From contig JAPPGB010000168.1 in assembly GCA_028821475.1 (NCBI GenBank), positions 1 through 64,000 on the forward strand: 64,000 nucleotides of DNA. Direction: 5' to 3'. The position numbers and the translations under genes are program-made. The notes below the pieces were generated by a model. The model was not told the DNA's origin. It ran no database searches and saw only the letters and a list, made by a program, of their open reading frames with translations. Shown one piece after another: positions 18,040-26,951 of the stretch. The stretch's first letter is position 1; each line of letters begins with the position of its first letter. Source of the stretch: Spirochaetaceae bacterium. Lineage in GTDB: Bacteria > Spirochaetota > Spirochaetia > SZUA-6 > Bin103.

Positions 18040-19467
18040 ATGGCCTCCCGACCCCCGAACGTGCTGATCTTCTTTGCCGACGACCAGCGCTTCGACACCA
18101 TCCGCGCCCTCGGCAACCCGGACATCCATACCCCCAACCTGGACTGGCTGGTGCGCGAGGGCACGGCGTTCACGCGCGCCTGCATCATGGGCGGCACGGT
18201 GGCGGCGGTGTGCATGCCGAGCCGCGCCATGCTGATGACCGGGCGCACGCTGTTCCACCTGCAGGACTCGGGCGAGACGATCCCGGAGGAGCACGTCATG
18301 CTGCCGGAGCTGCTGCGCGGCGCCGGCTACGACACCTTCGGCACCGGCAAGTGGCACAACGGCCCGGCATCCTACGCGCGCTGCTTCTCGCACGGCGACC
18401 GGATCTTCTTCGGCGGCATGGACGACCACTGGAACGTGCCGGTGTGCCGCTTCGATCCCACCGGCGCTTATCCCGAGCCGCGTCCGCATCCGTTCGACCC
18501 CGGCACCGGCACGGTAGAGATGCAAGGCAAGCGCTTCGACCAGGTGGCCAGCGGCACCCACTCGTCCGAGCTGTTCGCCGACGCCACCATCGAGTTCCTG
18601 CATGGGCGCGCCGGCTCGGGGGCGCGCGCCCGCGCCGGCGGCGACGGCTGTGCGCCGTTCCTGGCCTACCTGTCGTTCATGGCGCCGCACGATCCGCGCA
18701 CCATGCCGCAGCGGTTCCTGACCATGTACGACCCGGACCGCATCCCGCTGCCGGACGCGTTCCTGCCGGAGCATCCGTTCGACATCGGCTGGCGCGGCCG
18801 TGACGAGCTGCTGGAAAGCTATCCGCGCACCCCGGCCGCGATCCGCCGCCATCTCGCCGAGTACTACGCCATGATCAGCCACCTGGACGCCGAGGTCGGG
18901 CGGGTGATCGACGCGCTGCGCACCACCGGTGAGTTGGACAACACCATCATCGTGTTCGCCGGCGACAACGGGCTGGCGCTCGGCCAGCACGGCCTGATGG
19001 GCAAACAGAGTACCTACGACCACAGCGTGCACGTGCCGCTGCTGATGGCCGGACCGGGCATCCCACGGGGCGAGCGGCGCGAGGCGCTGTGCTACCTGCT
19101 CGACATCTATCCCACGTTGTGCGAGATGCTGGGCGTGGCGGCGCCGCCGTCGGTGGAGGGGCGCAGCCTGCGGCCGGTACTCGCCGACCCGGACGCCGCG
19201 GTGCGCGACCGGCTGCACTTCGCCTACCTGGACCTGCACCGCGCGGTGACCGACGGGCGCCACAAGCTGATCGAGTACGTGGTGGACGGCGAGCGGCATA
19301 CGCAACTGTTCGACCACGCCGCCGACCCGCGCGAGTTGCGCAATCTTGCCGCCGAGCCCGGGCAAGGCGACAATGTGCGCCGCCTGCAGGGCGAGCTGCG
19401 CGAGTTGCGCGAGCGCTGGGACGACCCGGCGGACACCTTCTGGCAAGTACTGGAGCAAGGGAGTTAG
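18040..19467 (+). CDS. type I sulfatase (formylglycine-dependent)
   Basis: 475 aa. The sulfatase signature CMPSRAMLMTGRTLF places the formylglycine precursor at Cys58 (C-x-P-S-R). N-terminal metal ligands are in FFADDQRFDT, a conserved Lys/His lies in GTGKWHNG, and later Asp/Asn ligands in FAGDNGLALGQHGLMGKQ. It removes sulfate esters from a sugar or other small molecule. No signal peptide is seen. It begins 13 nt after the GH32 stop, suggesting a joint role on a sulfated or fructosylated substrate. Maturation needs a formylglycine-generating enzyme, which is not in this window. Confidence 0.9.
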   Translation: MASRPPNVLIFFADDQRFDTIRALGNPDIHTPNLDWLVREGTAFTRACIMGGTVAAVCMPSRAMLMTGRTLFHLQDSGETIPEEHVMLPELLRGAGYDTFGTGKWHNGPASYARCFSHGDRIFFGGMDDHWNVPVCRFDPTGAYPEPRPHPFDPGTGTVEMQGKRFDQVASGTHSSELFADATIEFLHGRAGSGARARAGGDGCAPFLAYLSFMAPHDPRTMPQRFLTMYDPDRIPLPDAFLPEHPFDIGWRGRDELLESYPRTPAAIRRHLAEYYAMISHLDAEVGRVIDALRTTGELDNTIIVFAGDNGLALGQHGLMGKQSTYDHSVHVPLLMAGPGIPRGERREALCYLLDIYPTLCEMLGVAAPPSVEGRSLRPVLADPDAAVRDRLHFAYLDLHRAVTDGRHKLIEYVVDGERHTQLFDHAADPRELRNLAAEPGQGDNVRRLQGELRELRERWDDPADTFWQVLEQGS

Positions 19468-19469
19468 AC

Positions 19470-19859
19470 ATGGAACTGGATCGCACCACGATCATTCTGC
19501 TGTGCATCGGCTTCATCATCGTGTGGGTGGTGTTCAAGCGGTTCTCCCGGAAACCGCAGCAGCCGCAGGATCCGCACCAGCGGCGCTACGCGGCGTCGAC
19601 GCCGACGTCGTCACCCGGCGATGGCAGCTTCGACCTGGACAAGTGGTTCGGCCGTGCCCAGGACGTGATCGGCGTCATGGACGACACCCGGCGCACGGAG
19701 CTGGAAACGCAGTGGCGCGAGATGGAAGAGGAGCGCCAACTCATCCTCGCCGACGAATTCCTGCGCCGCAACGGCGCCGAGGCCGACGCCGCCAAGCTGA
19801 GCGGCGACGAACGCCGCCGGATCGGCTGGGCCTACTACGTCAGCCGCCTGGAAGCGTAG
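19470..19859 (+). CDS. small single-pass membrane protein, unknown function
   Basis: 129 aa, starting at the ATG just after the sulfatase stop; GGGAG lies upstream. One N-terminal transmembrane helix (residues 7-24, TIILLCIGFIIVWVVF) is followed by a basic, Pro/Gln-rich linker. A charged helical cytoplasmic or periplasmic domain (about 55-129) follows, with DDTRRTELETQWREMEEERQ. I recognise no family. It is probably translated with the sulfatase. Confidence 0.7.
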   Translation: MELDRTTIILLCIGFIIVWVVFKRFSRKPQQPQDPHQRRYAASTPTSSPGDGSFDLDKWFGRAQDVIGVMDDTRRTELETQWREMEEERQLILADEFLRRNGAEADAAKLSGDERRRIGWAYYVSRLEA

Positions 19860-20030
19860 GGCAGGCCCCGCTACGGCGGTCGGCTGCGGCACATCCCGCC
19901 GCGGCGTGCCGTCAGCCGCATCCGGCCAGCCGCGCCGCCGGCCACGGCTCCGCGATCAATGCGTACGCACACGGTGGCGGGGATTCCGGTCGGCACCCAC
20001 CGCCGCGAGCGCGTGCAGGACTCCCGCTGG

Positions 20031-20897
20031 TCAGACGGAGGCCAGGAAGGCGCCGCCGGCCTGCAGGCCGGCCTTTTCGCCCGCCTCGCTGCCGTTGAAG
20101 TGCTTGTCCTCCAGCTCGATGGAGATGCCGCCGCCGTAGCCGGCCGCCTGCAGTGCCTGCAGCGCCGCCGTCCAGCGCATCTCGCCGTGGCCGGGAATGG
20201 TGTAGCGCCAGTGGTTCTCGCCGAACCGCTCGCGCTCGGCCAGCGGCGGCTGGCGAATGCCATACTGGTACTGCGCCTCGGCTGAGATCTCGGTGTCCTT
20301 GCCGTGCGCGTGCAGCACATGGCCGGCGAACTCCTGCGCGAATCGCACCGGGTCGATGCCGGTGGCGATCAGGTGCGACGGATCGTAGTTGATGCCGATG
20401 GCCACCGACCCGCAGCCATCGAGCACGGCCCGATACGACTCCGGGGTGGAGGCGACCGCGCCGGGGCCGGGCCAGCCTTCGATGGCCAGGTACGAACCGG
20501 TATCCTCGAACACCGGCACCAGGTCGCGCATCGAAGCGATGAACCGTTCGAGGTTCTCGGCCCGCGGCAGGGAAGGATCCTCGGGAATACCGCAGATGTT
20601 GAAGATGCGCACGCCGCCGGCGGTGGCCGCGCGGATGTAACGGATCGCTTCCCGCACGCCGGCGCGGCGCGTGTCGGGGTCGGCGGAGGTGAACGGCTCG
20701 CGTCCGATCAGGTCCGCTGAGCCGATCGCGAAGCCGGCGCTGGTGACCGCCGCCGCGGTCTGGTCGGCGTCCTCGTCCAGGTCGATGAAGGCGAACCCGT
20801 TGTCGGTGGCCCAGCGCGCCACCGCCAGCAGGTCCTGCTTCCAGGTGAGCTGCTTGACGTAGAATCCAATGGGAAAGTTCCCGGTACGGGTATGCAT
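20031..20897 (-). CDS. sugar phosphate isomerase/epimerase (xylose isomerase-like TIM barrel)
   Basis: 288 aa, usual length for the AP_endonuc_2 TIM-barrel family. Supporting segments are FAFIDLDEDADQTAAA, a metal-binding Glu region (YLAIEGWPGPG), INYDPSHLIATG (Asp/His), LHAHGKDTEI (His ligand), IPGHGEMRW and GISIELEDKHF (final Glu). It probably isomerises or epimerises a keto-sugar or inositol derivative with a divalent metal. It stands alone, convergent with the plus-strand operon ending at 19859; the 170-nt gap holds nothing I recognise. Confidence 0.88.
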   Translation of the reverse strand: MHTRTGNFPIGFYVKQLTWKQDLLAVARWATDNGFAFIDLDEDADQTAAAVTSAGFAIGSADLIGREPFTSADPDTRRAGVREAIRYIRAATAGGVRIFNICGIPEDPSLPRAENLERFIASMRDLVPVFEDTGSYLAIEGWPGPGAVASTPESYRAVLDGCGSVAIGINYDPSHLIATGIDPVRFAQEFAGHVLHAHGKDTEISAEAQYQYGIRQPPLAERERFGENHWRYTIPGHGEMRWTAALQALQAAGYGGGISIELEDKHFNGSEAGEKAGLQAGGAFLASV

Positions 20898-20986
20898 GGC
20901 CGTTCTGATCGCACGCCGTCCGCCGCCGTGTCAATCTCTCACCGCGGTTTTAGGCGGAGCAGGCGAGACCCAACACGCCGACCGGC

Positions 20987-22027
20987 TCAGGTGCCGCCCG
21001 AGTTCCCTGCGGCGACGCCGCTCCCTTCGGCCGGCGCCGCGTCCACGCGGGCGAGGAAGTCGGCGGCGGTGTCGCACTGCACCAGCCAATCGCCGACTTC
21101 GGCCAGACGCTCCGTGTCGGTGATGGGCGCCAGCAGCGCCGCCAGGCGTTCGGCGGTGGCCACTCCGAAACGCGACGCCGTCATTCGGCGCAGCAACGCT
21201 CGTTCACGCTCGAGCCCCTGCTCGCGTCCCTGCTCAAGCCCCTGCTCGAGCCCTTGCTCCAACCCCTGCTCGAGGCCTTCCTTCTGCCACTCCTTGGACC
21301 ATTCGGCCGCTCGTTCCACCAGCGTCATACTCACGTCCTCCAACTTCCGTATCGGCGGCAGCTCCGCCCCGCTCGGCACCAGCCGCTCCACGATCTGCCG
21401 CATCCAGTCCGCGAACGCCCGCCGCACCAGCGGGTCCGGCAGCCAAGCCGCCAGCTCCTCCGCCACCCGCGCCACCTCGCGCGGTGAGCGGCTCTGTTCC
21501 AGTGCGATCACCGCGCTCATCCGGTTGCGGCTCGGTAAATCGTCCGCTTGTACGCGCCGCTCGTCAAGCACGAAGTAACGCTGCGCCGGTTGATACGGCG
21601 CCAGCCACGGCCCCACCGGCGCGATCAGCTCCCCCATCTGCAGCGGCGATTGCCACCGCTCGTCGCCGTTGTACAGCACCAGCGGCAGCACCGCCGGCAG
21701 GCGGCCGTCGGAGTCCAGCTGGTCGTTGCGCGCCAGCTCCTGGTACAGCAGCCCGGTGTACGTGTGTATCCGCAATGCCATCAACGGATCGTCGGTCGAT
21801 TGGAACTCCACCAGCAACAACAGGTACAGCCAGTTGTCGCGCAAGCGCAGCCGCCACACGTTGTCGCCGTGGCGCTTGAGCAGCTCGTCGCTGATGTACT
21901 CGGTCGACAGTTTGTCCAGGGTGGCAAAGTCGACCTCCTCGAGCCAGGAGCCGGGGACGAAGCCGCGCAGGAGGTCCTCGATCACGCGCGGGAAGGCGAA
22001 GATCCGCTTGTAGTTCTCGTCGTGCAT
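20987..22027 (-). CDS. Rpn-family recombination-promoting nuclease / putative transposase
   Basis: 346 aa, start MHDENYKRIF; the frame runs open far upstream, but this start matches the copy at 27415. Residues 1-140 are the PD-(D/E)xK-type Rpn/Transposase_31 domain: RHGDNVWRLRL (Asp near 55) and LLLLVEFQSTDDPLMALR (Glu-x-Gln near 74-76). LPAVLPLVLYNGDERW follows. The C-terminal part (about 200-346) has five EQGL/EQGR units and a helical tail. Family members cut DNA and promote RecA-independent recombination. It has a variable-length repeat (see 21211-21280). About 55 bp upstream of the start are nearly identical to the sequence upstream of the 27415 copy. Confidence 0.85.
   Translation of the reverse strand: MHDENYKRIFAFPRVIEDLLRGFVPGSWLEEVDFATLDKLSTEYISDELLKRHGDNVWRLRLRDNWLYLLLLVEFQSTDDPLMALRIHTYTGLLYQELARNDQLDSDGRLPAVLPLVLYNGDERWQSPLQMGELIAPVGPWLAPYQPAQRYFVLDERRVQADDLPSRNRMSAVIALEQSRSPREVARVAEELAAWLPDPLVRRAFADWMRQIVERLVPSGAELPPIRKLEDVSMTLVERAAEWSKEWQKEGLEQGLEQGLEQGLEQGREQGLERERALLRRMTASRFGVATAERLAALLAPITDTERLAEVGDWLVQCDTAADFLARVDAAPAEGSGVAAGNSGGT
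21211..21280 (-). repeat. 12-bp coding tandem repeat, Rpn copy 2 (short array)
   Basis: Five 12-bp units plus the KEGL lead unit, of the same type as in the other two Rpn genes (CGAGCCCTTGCT-like on the plus strand). This is the shortest of the three arrays. Confidence 0.8.
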
Positions 22028-22197
22028 CCAGCCCCGAGGATACCCGAACCCGGCGTGGCGGCCGCCACCATGCGGCTGATGCGCACCACGACGGACAGCG
22101 CATGTCGTTCCCTGAAACCGCCTAACTTGCATTTCTCCCAAACTCGGCCGGTTCGAGAAAACCTCGGCAATCGGGCCGTTTGGGCCGGTTTGCGTGA

Positions 22198-22225
22198 TTG
22201 ACAGGTGTCGAGCGCGTGCTATAGT
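22198..22225 (+). promoter_or_regulatory. strong sigma70-type promoter
   Basis: TTGACA (22198-22203), a 16-nt spacer, TATAGT (22220-22225). This is the best promoter match in the window. It lies divergent to the Rpn gene at 20987-22027 and points toward dppA, whose ATG is about 640 nt away. The transcript would run through the 8-bp repeat at 22405-22460. No convincing gene lies between, so it gives either a long dppA leader or a small RNA. Confidence 0.6.
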
Positions 22226-22404
22226 GACCGCTCGGGACTCGGATGAATGCGATATTCGCGTGACCAGGCAACTAGGCAACTTGGCCGGGCCATTGAAATG
22301 TTGGCCGTAGGCATGCGACGCTGTCGATACGGGATTTCGTTCGGATGCGCATGACGCGTAAAGAAACCTTCCAAGCGCTTGCACGATTGGCGGTAACGGA
22401 AGTA

Positions 22405-22460
22405 TCGTCCTCTCGTCCTCTCGTCCTCTCGTCCTCTCGTCCTCTCGTCCTCTCGTCCTC
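22405..22460 (+). repeat. seven perfect copies of an 8-bp repeat (TCGTCCTC)
   Basis: Seven uninterrupted TCGTCCTC units in the 839-nt gap between the Rpn gene and dppA. The array lies about 180 nt downstream of the promoter at 22198. The unit length is not a multiple of three, so copy-number change would shift any frame through it. The rest of the gap shows no gene that I can support. Confidence 0.9.
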
Positions 22461-22866
22461 CAGGCGCCGGGCGTAACCTCCAAACTCTCGCGCAACCGCA
22501 CAGACCGTAGCACCCGTCCCCGCCCCGGGGACTCTGTTCGCACCACCCACCGCCGGCGCTGCCGGCCGATCAACTCCGTTGCTCCCCGACCGCTCGCGTG
22601 GCGTCCTGACACCTGTCCCGATACACGCCCGGCGGTCGGCGTTGGCAAACGTCGAAGGAGGTGCGCCGGGACGTTTTGACGAATTCCGACCAACAACAGT
22701 GCGAAGCGTGCCCGAACGGAGCGTTCGGCTCGGCACGCCAGCACCTGCCGCCCTCGCTTTCCGGTTGCCTGCGACTGCGCAGGCATGCCACGGGAGTGGG
22801 CGAAGGGCCGGCAGTGAGACGAGCGCTCCCGGAAACGACTCGCAACGACGAGAGGAGAGTCGACTC

Positions 22867-24660
22867 ATGAGATACGTTCTGTTAAAAAAATGCCTTGCGG
22901 TATTGTCCGTGCTGGTCCTGCCCGCAACCGGCCTCTGGGCGGCAGCGGCGGAGGAGGCGCCGGCAGCGGGCGCCGACAAGAAGTACGTGACCGACCCCAC
23001 CACCGGCAAGGTGATAGTGGCGCCGCAGTACGGTGGTAGTATCGCTCAAGGCTGGAATTCTCCGCTCGGTCCGCACGCAGACCTCTGGTGGGGTGCCGGG
23101 GCGAGAGAGCTCGTTACCCTAGTCCTGGAGAAGCTGGGCATAGCAGACTGGGCAACGCCCAGAGACAAATGGGATTTTAAGAATTTGGACCCTCCTCTAT
23201 CTGTCCACAGAGGACTGCTTGCTGAGAGCTGGGAAACGCCCGACGATACAACCTATATCTTCCACATTCGCAAGGGCGTTCACTGGCAGGACAAGCCCCC
23301 GCTGAACGGGCGTGAGCTGGTTGCCGAGGATATCGTGTTCCACTTCCACCGCATGTTTGGTCTGGGCAGCGGCTTCACCGAGAAGAGCCCGTACGCCCAC
23401 GTTCTCACCGCCGCGCCAATTGAATCGATAGAGGCGACCGACAAGTACACGGTTGTCTTCAAGCTGACCAAGCGGGACTTCAGTGCTTTTATGTCAATCA
23501 TCAATAGCCACGATGGCGCCTTTATATATCCGCCAGAGGTAATCGAGGAACACGGAGACGCTCAGGACTGGAGGAATCTGGTCGGTACCGGGCCGTACAT
23601 GCTGACGGACTGGGTGAAGGACAGCTCCGTAACCTACACCAAGAACCCCAACTACTGGGGCTACGACGAGAAGTTCCCGGAGAACCGCCTGCCCTACCTC
23701 GACGAGGTCAAGTCGCTCATAATGCCGGACTCATCCACACAGTTGGCGGCGCTGCGCACGGGCAAGATCGCTCGGATGTGGTCGGTTACTGTGGATCAGG
23801 CGAAGGCCCTCCAGATGACCAACCCCGAACTCTTGTGGACAACCACGCTGAACATGCCGTGGACATTCGCCATGGATGTGCGCAAGCCGCCCTTCGATGA
23901 CATCCGGGTGCGCACGGCGATGCAGCTGGCGCTGGACCTCGAGACAATCAACGACACCTTGTTTGAGGGGCATGGCGACACGACACCTTACGGGATTGTT
24001 AACCCGGCTCACCCCGGGTTCTACACCCCATTTGAGGAGTGGCCGCAGCAGATCAAAGACAACCACGCCTACGACCCGGAAAGGGCGAAGCAGCTTCTGG
24101 CGGAAGCCGGCTATCCCAATGGCTTCAAGACCAAAATCGGGCTCGCCCCCGCCCTCACATTTTACAATAACCTAGACTATACACAATTGTCCGTGGACTA
24201 CTGGGCCCAGATTGGCGTTGATGTCGAGATTGACCTCATGGAGTGGGCCGTCCTGGCGCCACGCTTGAGCACCCATACTTACGAAGGAGGTATGACCATT
24301 GGGATAAGAGGCGTCGCCTGGTCGCCACTTGGGGCCATCAGGACCGTAGCTCATTCTTCGGTCGATGTGTGGACGAATACACCCGGAGTCCAGGACCCGG
24401 TCTATGATGCCATGGTTGAAGCTGCCGAAAACGCCGGCAGCACCGAGGAGATGATGGAGCTGGTGAAGGAGGCGGATACGTACTTCACCGAGCAGCAGTG
24501 GACGACATGGGGCCCAATGCGGCCAAATTTCATCTTCTGGCAGCCGTGGATGGCGGGTTACGACGGGGAATCGACCATAGGAGGCGGAAGTTTCTGGCTC
24601 TACCTCTCCCGAGTCTGGCTCGACTCAGACCTCAAGGAAGAGATGACAGGGACGAGATAA
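22867..24660 (+). CDS. peptide/nickel-type ABC transporter substrate-binding protein (SBP family 5)
   Basis: 597 aa from the ATG preceded by GAGGAGAG; the open frame extends upstream without support. A signal peptide spans roughly residues 1-25 (KKCLAVLSVLVLPATGLWAA). The body is a DppA/OppA-type fold: LAESWETPDDTTYIFHIRKG near 120, the family motif LVGTGPYML, NPNYWGYDE, a mid-protein VRTAMQLALDLETIND and RAKQLLAEAGYPNGF. It binds peptides, oligosaccharides or similar solutes in the periplasm. Base composition is visibly lower in G+C than the neighbours, with codons such as TTT, ATA and TTA, suggesting acquisition from elsewhere. First gene of a three-gene importer. Confidence 0.9.
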   Translation: MRYVLLKKCLAVLSVLVLPATGLWAAAAEEAPAAGADKKYVTDPTTGKVIVAPQYGGSIAQGWNSPLGPHADLWWGAGARELVTLVLEKLGIADWATPRDKWDFKNLDPPLSVHRGLLAESWETPDDTTYIFHIRKGVHWQDKPPLNGRELVAEDIVFHFHRMFGLGSGFTEKSPYAHVLTAAPIESIEATDKYTVVFKLTKRDFSAFMSIINSHDGAFIYPPEVIEEHGDAQDWRNLVGTGPYMLTDWVKDSSVTYTKNPNYWGYDEKFPENRLPYLDEVKSLIMPDSSTQLAALRTGKIARMWSVTVDQAKALQMTNPELLWTTTLNMPWTFAMDVRKPPFDDIRVRTAMQLALDLETINDTLFEGHGDTTPYGIVNPAHPGFYTPFEEWPQQIKDNHAYDPERAKQLLAEAGYPNGFKTKIGLAPALTFYNNLDYTQLSVDYWAQIGVDVEIDLMEWAVLAPRLSTHTYEGGMTIGIRGVAWSPLGAIRTVAHSSVDVWTNTPGVQDPVYDAMVEAAENAGSTEEMMELVKEADTYFTEQQWTTWGPMRPNFIFWQPWMAGYDGESTIGGGSFWLYLSRVWLDSDLKEEMTGTR

Positions 24661-24736
24661 GCACACCGGGTGGGGGCCCCCCGGAGCCCCCACCCAACCT
24701 ACCCACCGCCGCCCGCCGCTCGCTGAGGAGACCGAC

Positions 24737-25693
24737 CTGCGCACCTACATAATCAGAAGACTGCTACTGCTGATCCCAACCCTCTTCATTGTGGCCAGCG
24801 TGGTCTTCCTGCTCATGCGCCTGATTCCCGGTGACATCATCGACACAATGGCCATTGAAATGGGGCCTGCGTCCGGCTATTTCCTGGACCGTGCGGCCAT
24901 TGAGAGCCGCCTCGGTCTGGATGCGCCAATACACGTACAGTATGGTCGCTGGATTGGCCAGATACTTCAGGGAAACCTGGGCACGATGCTCAGAGGAGAC
25001 GAGCCTGTTGTCGAGCAGATACTTCCCCGGCTTCCGGTGACGCTTGAGCTCGGTGTCATGGCAATCGTAATCGGGCTCTTGATAGCCCTGCCCGTCGGCA
25101 TCTACTCGGCGATTCGCCAGGATACGGCCGCCGACTACCTGGGGCGCTCCGTCGCCATCATCGGCCTGGCAACGCCTAACTTCTGGCTGGGAATTATGGT
25201 CATGATATACCCGGCAATCTGGTGGGGCTGGTCGCCGCCGATGGAATTGATCACCTTCGCAGACGACCCGCTGGGGAATCTCGGCATGTTCCTCATCCCC
25301 AGCCTGATTCTGGGGACGGCCTCGGCCGCAACCACAATGCGCATGACGCGCACCATGGCGTTGGAGGTGCTGCGGCAAGACTATATCAGAACCGCCTGGT
25401 CGAAGGGGCTGAGGGAGCGGGTGGTCGTGATGCGGCATGCCTTGAAGAATGCCCTCATCCCGGTGGTCACCCTCGTCGGCTTTCAGCTGCCCATCCTCAT
25501 CGGTGGTTCGGTCATCATTGAGCAGATCTTCGTCCTGCCCGGCATAGGCCGTCTTCTGGTGGCCGCGCTCAGCCTGCGGGAGTATCACCTGGTCTCTGCC
25601 ATCAACCTGATGCTGGCAACTGCCGTGATGGTGATCAATCTCGGCATCGACCTCACCTACGCTTACCTGGATCCCAGGGTGCGCTATGGGTGA
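24737..25693 (+). CDS. dipeptide-type ABC transporter permease DppB (probable CTG start)
   Basis: 318 aa if translation begins at CTG 24737. That codon is followed by RTYIIRRLLLLIPTLFIVAS, the canonical DppB N-terminus and first transmembrane helix, and preceded at a normal distance by GAGGAG. The first ATG/GTG/TTG in frame with a plausible length is GTG 24791, which would remove most of helix 1. The remaining family signatures are intact: FLLMRLIPGD, the EAA loop (RTAWSKGLRERVVVMRHALKNA) and the C-terminus LTYAYLDPRVRYG. It forms the membrane channel with DppC. The stop overlaps dppC by 8 nt (ATGGGTGA). Confidence 0.85.
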   Translation: MRTYIIRRLLLLIPTLFIVASVVFLLMRLIPGDIIDTMAIEMGPASGYFLDRAAIESRLGLDAPIHVQYGRWIGQILQGNLGTMLRGDEPVVEQILPRLPVTLELGVMAIVIGLLIALPVGIYSAIRQDTAADYLGRSVAIIGLATPNFWLGIMVMIYPAIWWGWSPPMELITFADDPLGNLGMFLIPSLILGTASAATTMRMTRTMALEVLRQDYIRTAWSKGLRERVVVMRHALKNALIPVVTLVGFQLPILIGGSVIIEQIFVLPGIGRLLVAALSLREYHLVSAINLMLATAVMVINLGIDLTYAYLDPRVRYG

Positions 25694-26567
25694 CTTCCTG
25701 TCGAGGCTGGTCCGGGAGAAGCCGCTGGGCGCGTTCGGCGGGATCGTCGTGCTGCTGCTGCTGTTCACCGGTATCTTCGCCGACGTCCTGGCGCCCTTTC
25801 CGATGAGTGAGCCCCACATGACGGACCGGCTCACCGGGCCGTCAGGGAAATACCTGCTGGGTACCGACCAACTGGGGCGAGACGTGCTCAGCCGAATCAT
25901 CTACGGGGCGCGCGTTTCGCTCGTCGTCGGCCTGGCAGCAACCAGTATCAACATGGTGGTAGCGCTGCTGATCGGCACGACCACCGGATTCTTCGGCGGC
26001 AAGCTCGATATGGTGGTGCAGCGGTTCGTCGACGCCTGGATGGCGTTCCCGGGGCTCCTGATTTTGATCACGGTGATGTCGCTGGTCGGCCAGGGTCTGC
26101 TGCAGACCATACTGGTGCTGGGCATCAGCGGCGGCATTGGTGGCTCGCGCATCGCGCGCAGCGCCGTCATCGGCATCAGGGAGAACATGTATCTGCAGGC
26201 GGCCGAGGCGTTTGGCGCGAGCGCGACCAGGACCATCTTCCGCCATGTACTGCCCAACATCATGGCGCCCATGATCATCACCTTCACCGTGACCATTGGC
26301 GGCGTCATCATGGCCGAGGCTTCGCTGAGCTTCCTCGGTTTCGGTCTTCCCCCGGATGTCGCCACCTGGGGTGGCATGCTGAGCAACGACGGGCGCCGGT
26401 TCATGGAGTTGGCGCCATGGCTGGCCATCTGGCCGGGCCTTGCTCTGACCATCGTGGTGTACAGTCTGAATATGCTCGGCGATGCGCTCAGAGACCTGCT
26501 CGACCCCCGGCTGAAGGGCGGTGTGGGTCGTCTCGGCGCCGACAATCGCGCCAAGTCGGGCTACTAG
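25686..26567 (+). CDS. dipeptide-type ABC transporter permease DppC
   Basis: 293 aa. The N-terminal helix (PLGAFGGIVVLLLLFTGIFA) precedes APFPMSEPHMTDRLTGPSG and LGTDQLGRDVLSRIIYG, both hallmark DppC motifs. The EAA loop is AAEAFGASATRTIFRHVLPN. The C-terminal EASLSFLGFGLPPDVATWG...NMLGDALRDLLDPRLKG is complete. It partners DppB. No DppD/DppF ATPase follows, so the importer must borrow ATPases or is inactive. The 3' part (26285-26559) is repeated exactly at 28879-29153. Confidence 0.9.
   Translation: MGDFLSRLVREKPLGAFGGIVVLLLLFTGIFADVLAPFPMSEPHMTDRLTGPSGKYLLGTDQLGRDVLSRIIYGARVSLVVGLAATSINMVVALLIGTTTGFFGGKLDMVVQRFVDAWMAFPGLLILITVMSLVGQGLLQTILVLGISGGIGGSRIARSAVIGIRENMYLQAAEAFGASATRTIFRHVLPNIMAPMIITFTVTIGGVIMAEASLSFLGFGLPPDVATWGGMLSNDGRRFMELAPWLAIWPGLALTIVVYSLNMLGDALRDLLDPRLKGGVGRLGADNRAKSGY
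26285..26559 (+). repeat. 275-bp exact direct repeat, copy A (inside dppC)
   Basis: Bases 26285-26559, coding DppC residues about 201-291, recur without a mismatch that I can see at 28879-29153, 2594 bp downstream in the same orientation. The copies share no flanking sequence beyond these ends. Confidence 0.92.
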
Positions 26568-26772
26568 AGTACCATCGCGAACGGGGGCGGGAGCCAGCCG
26601 TCCCGTTGCGTCGTCATCGCTTTGACGTGAGAACTGGTCTCGTAAGCGGCGCCCGTGCCCGCTGCCGCTATCCGCATAGCGCACGGATAGTGCGCCTGGT
26701 CGCAGGTAACGTCGCTGTGGTACGGCTTGGGCGTTGTTGGCGGGGCATGTTTTCCACGCGTATCATGGTGGC

Positions 26773-26838
26773 ATGGGTGCGTTCATGGTCGAGTGTAAGC
26801 TGCGGGATGTCGCCCAGAGCGGTCCTGAGAAGACGATT
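26773..26838 (+). pseudogene. possible N-terminal remnant of a clan AA (retropepsin-like) aspartic protease
   Basis: The ATG at 26773 opens a 22-residue stretch beginning MGAFMVECKLRDVAQSG, resembling the start of small bacterial clan AA aspartic proteases. The catalytic DTG motif is absent, because the sequence switches to a dppB tail in another frame immediately after. The assignment rests on resemblance of the N-terminus only. Bases 26568-26772 upstream hold nothing recognised. Confidence 0.3.
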
Positions 26839-26843
26839 CGATC

Positions 26844-26951
26844 CCGGTGGTGTCCGGGATCAACCTGTTCTTCGCCACCGTGGTGGTGCTGTTCAATCTC
26901 CTGATCGACCTGCTGTACTCCTGGCTGGACCCGAGGGTGCGGTATGACTGA
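26844..26951 (+). pseudogene. 3' remnant of a second dppB-type permease gene
   Basis: In one frame it reads PVVSGINLFFATVVVLFNLL and ends DLLYSWLDPRVRYD-stop. This matches the last 35 residues of the intact DppB (SAINLMLATAVMVINLGIDL...DPRVRYG), with many substitutions, so it comes from a different operon. The stop overlaps the following ATG by 8 nt, as in the intact pair. Confidence 0.75.

Noticed and set aside
16365..18299. 644-aa minus-strand open frame opposite the GH32 gene
   Set aside because: Antisense of conserved GH32 and sulfatase motifs; no family resemblance of its own.
22384..22520. Protein with GREDERTR repeats on the minus strand through the 8-bp array
   Set aside because: It is a non-homologous upstream extension of the Rpn frame; the real Rpn start at 22027 matches its paralogue.
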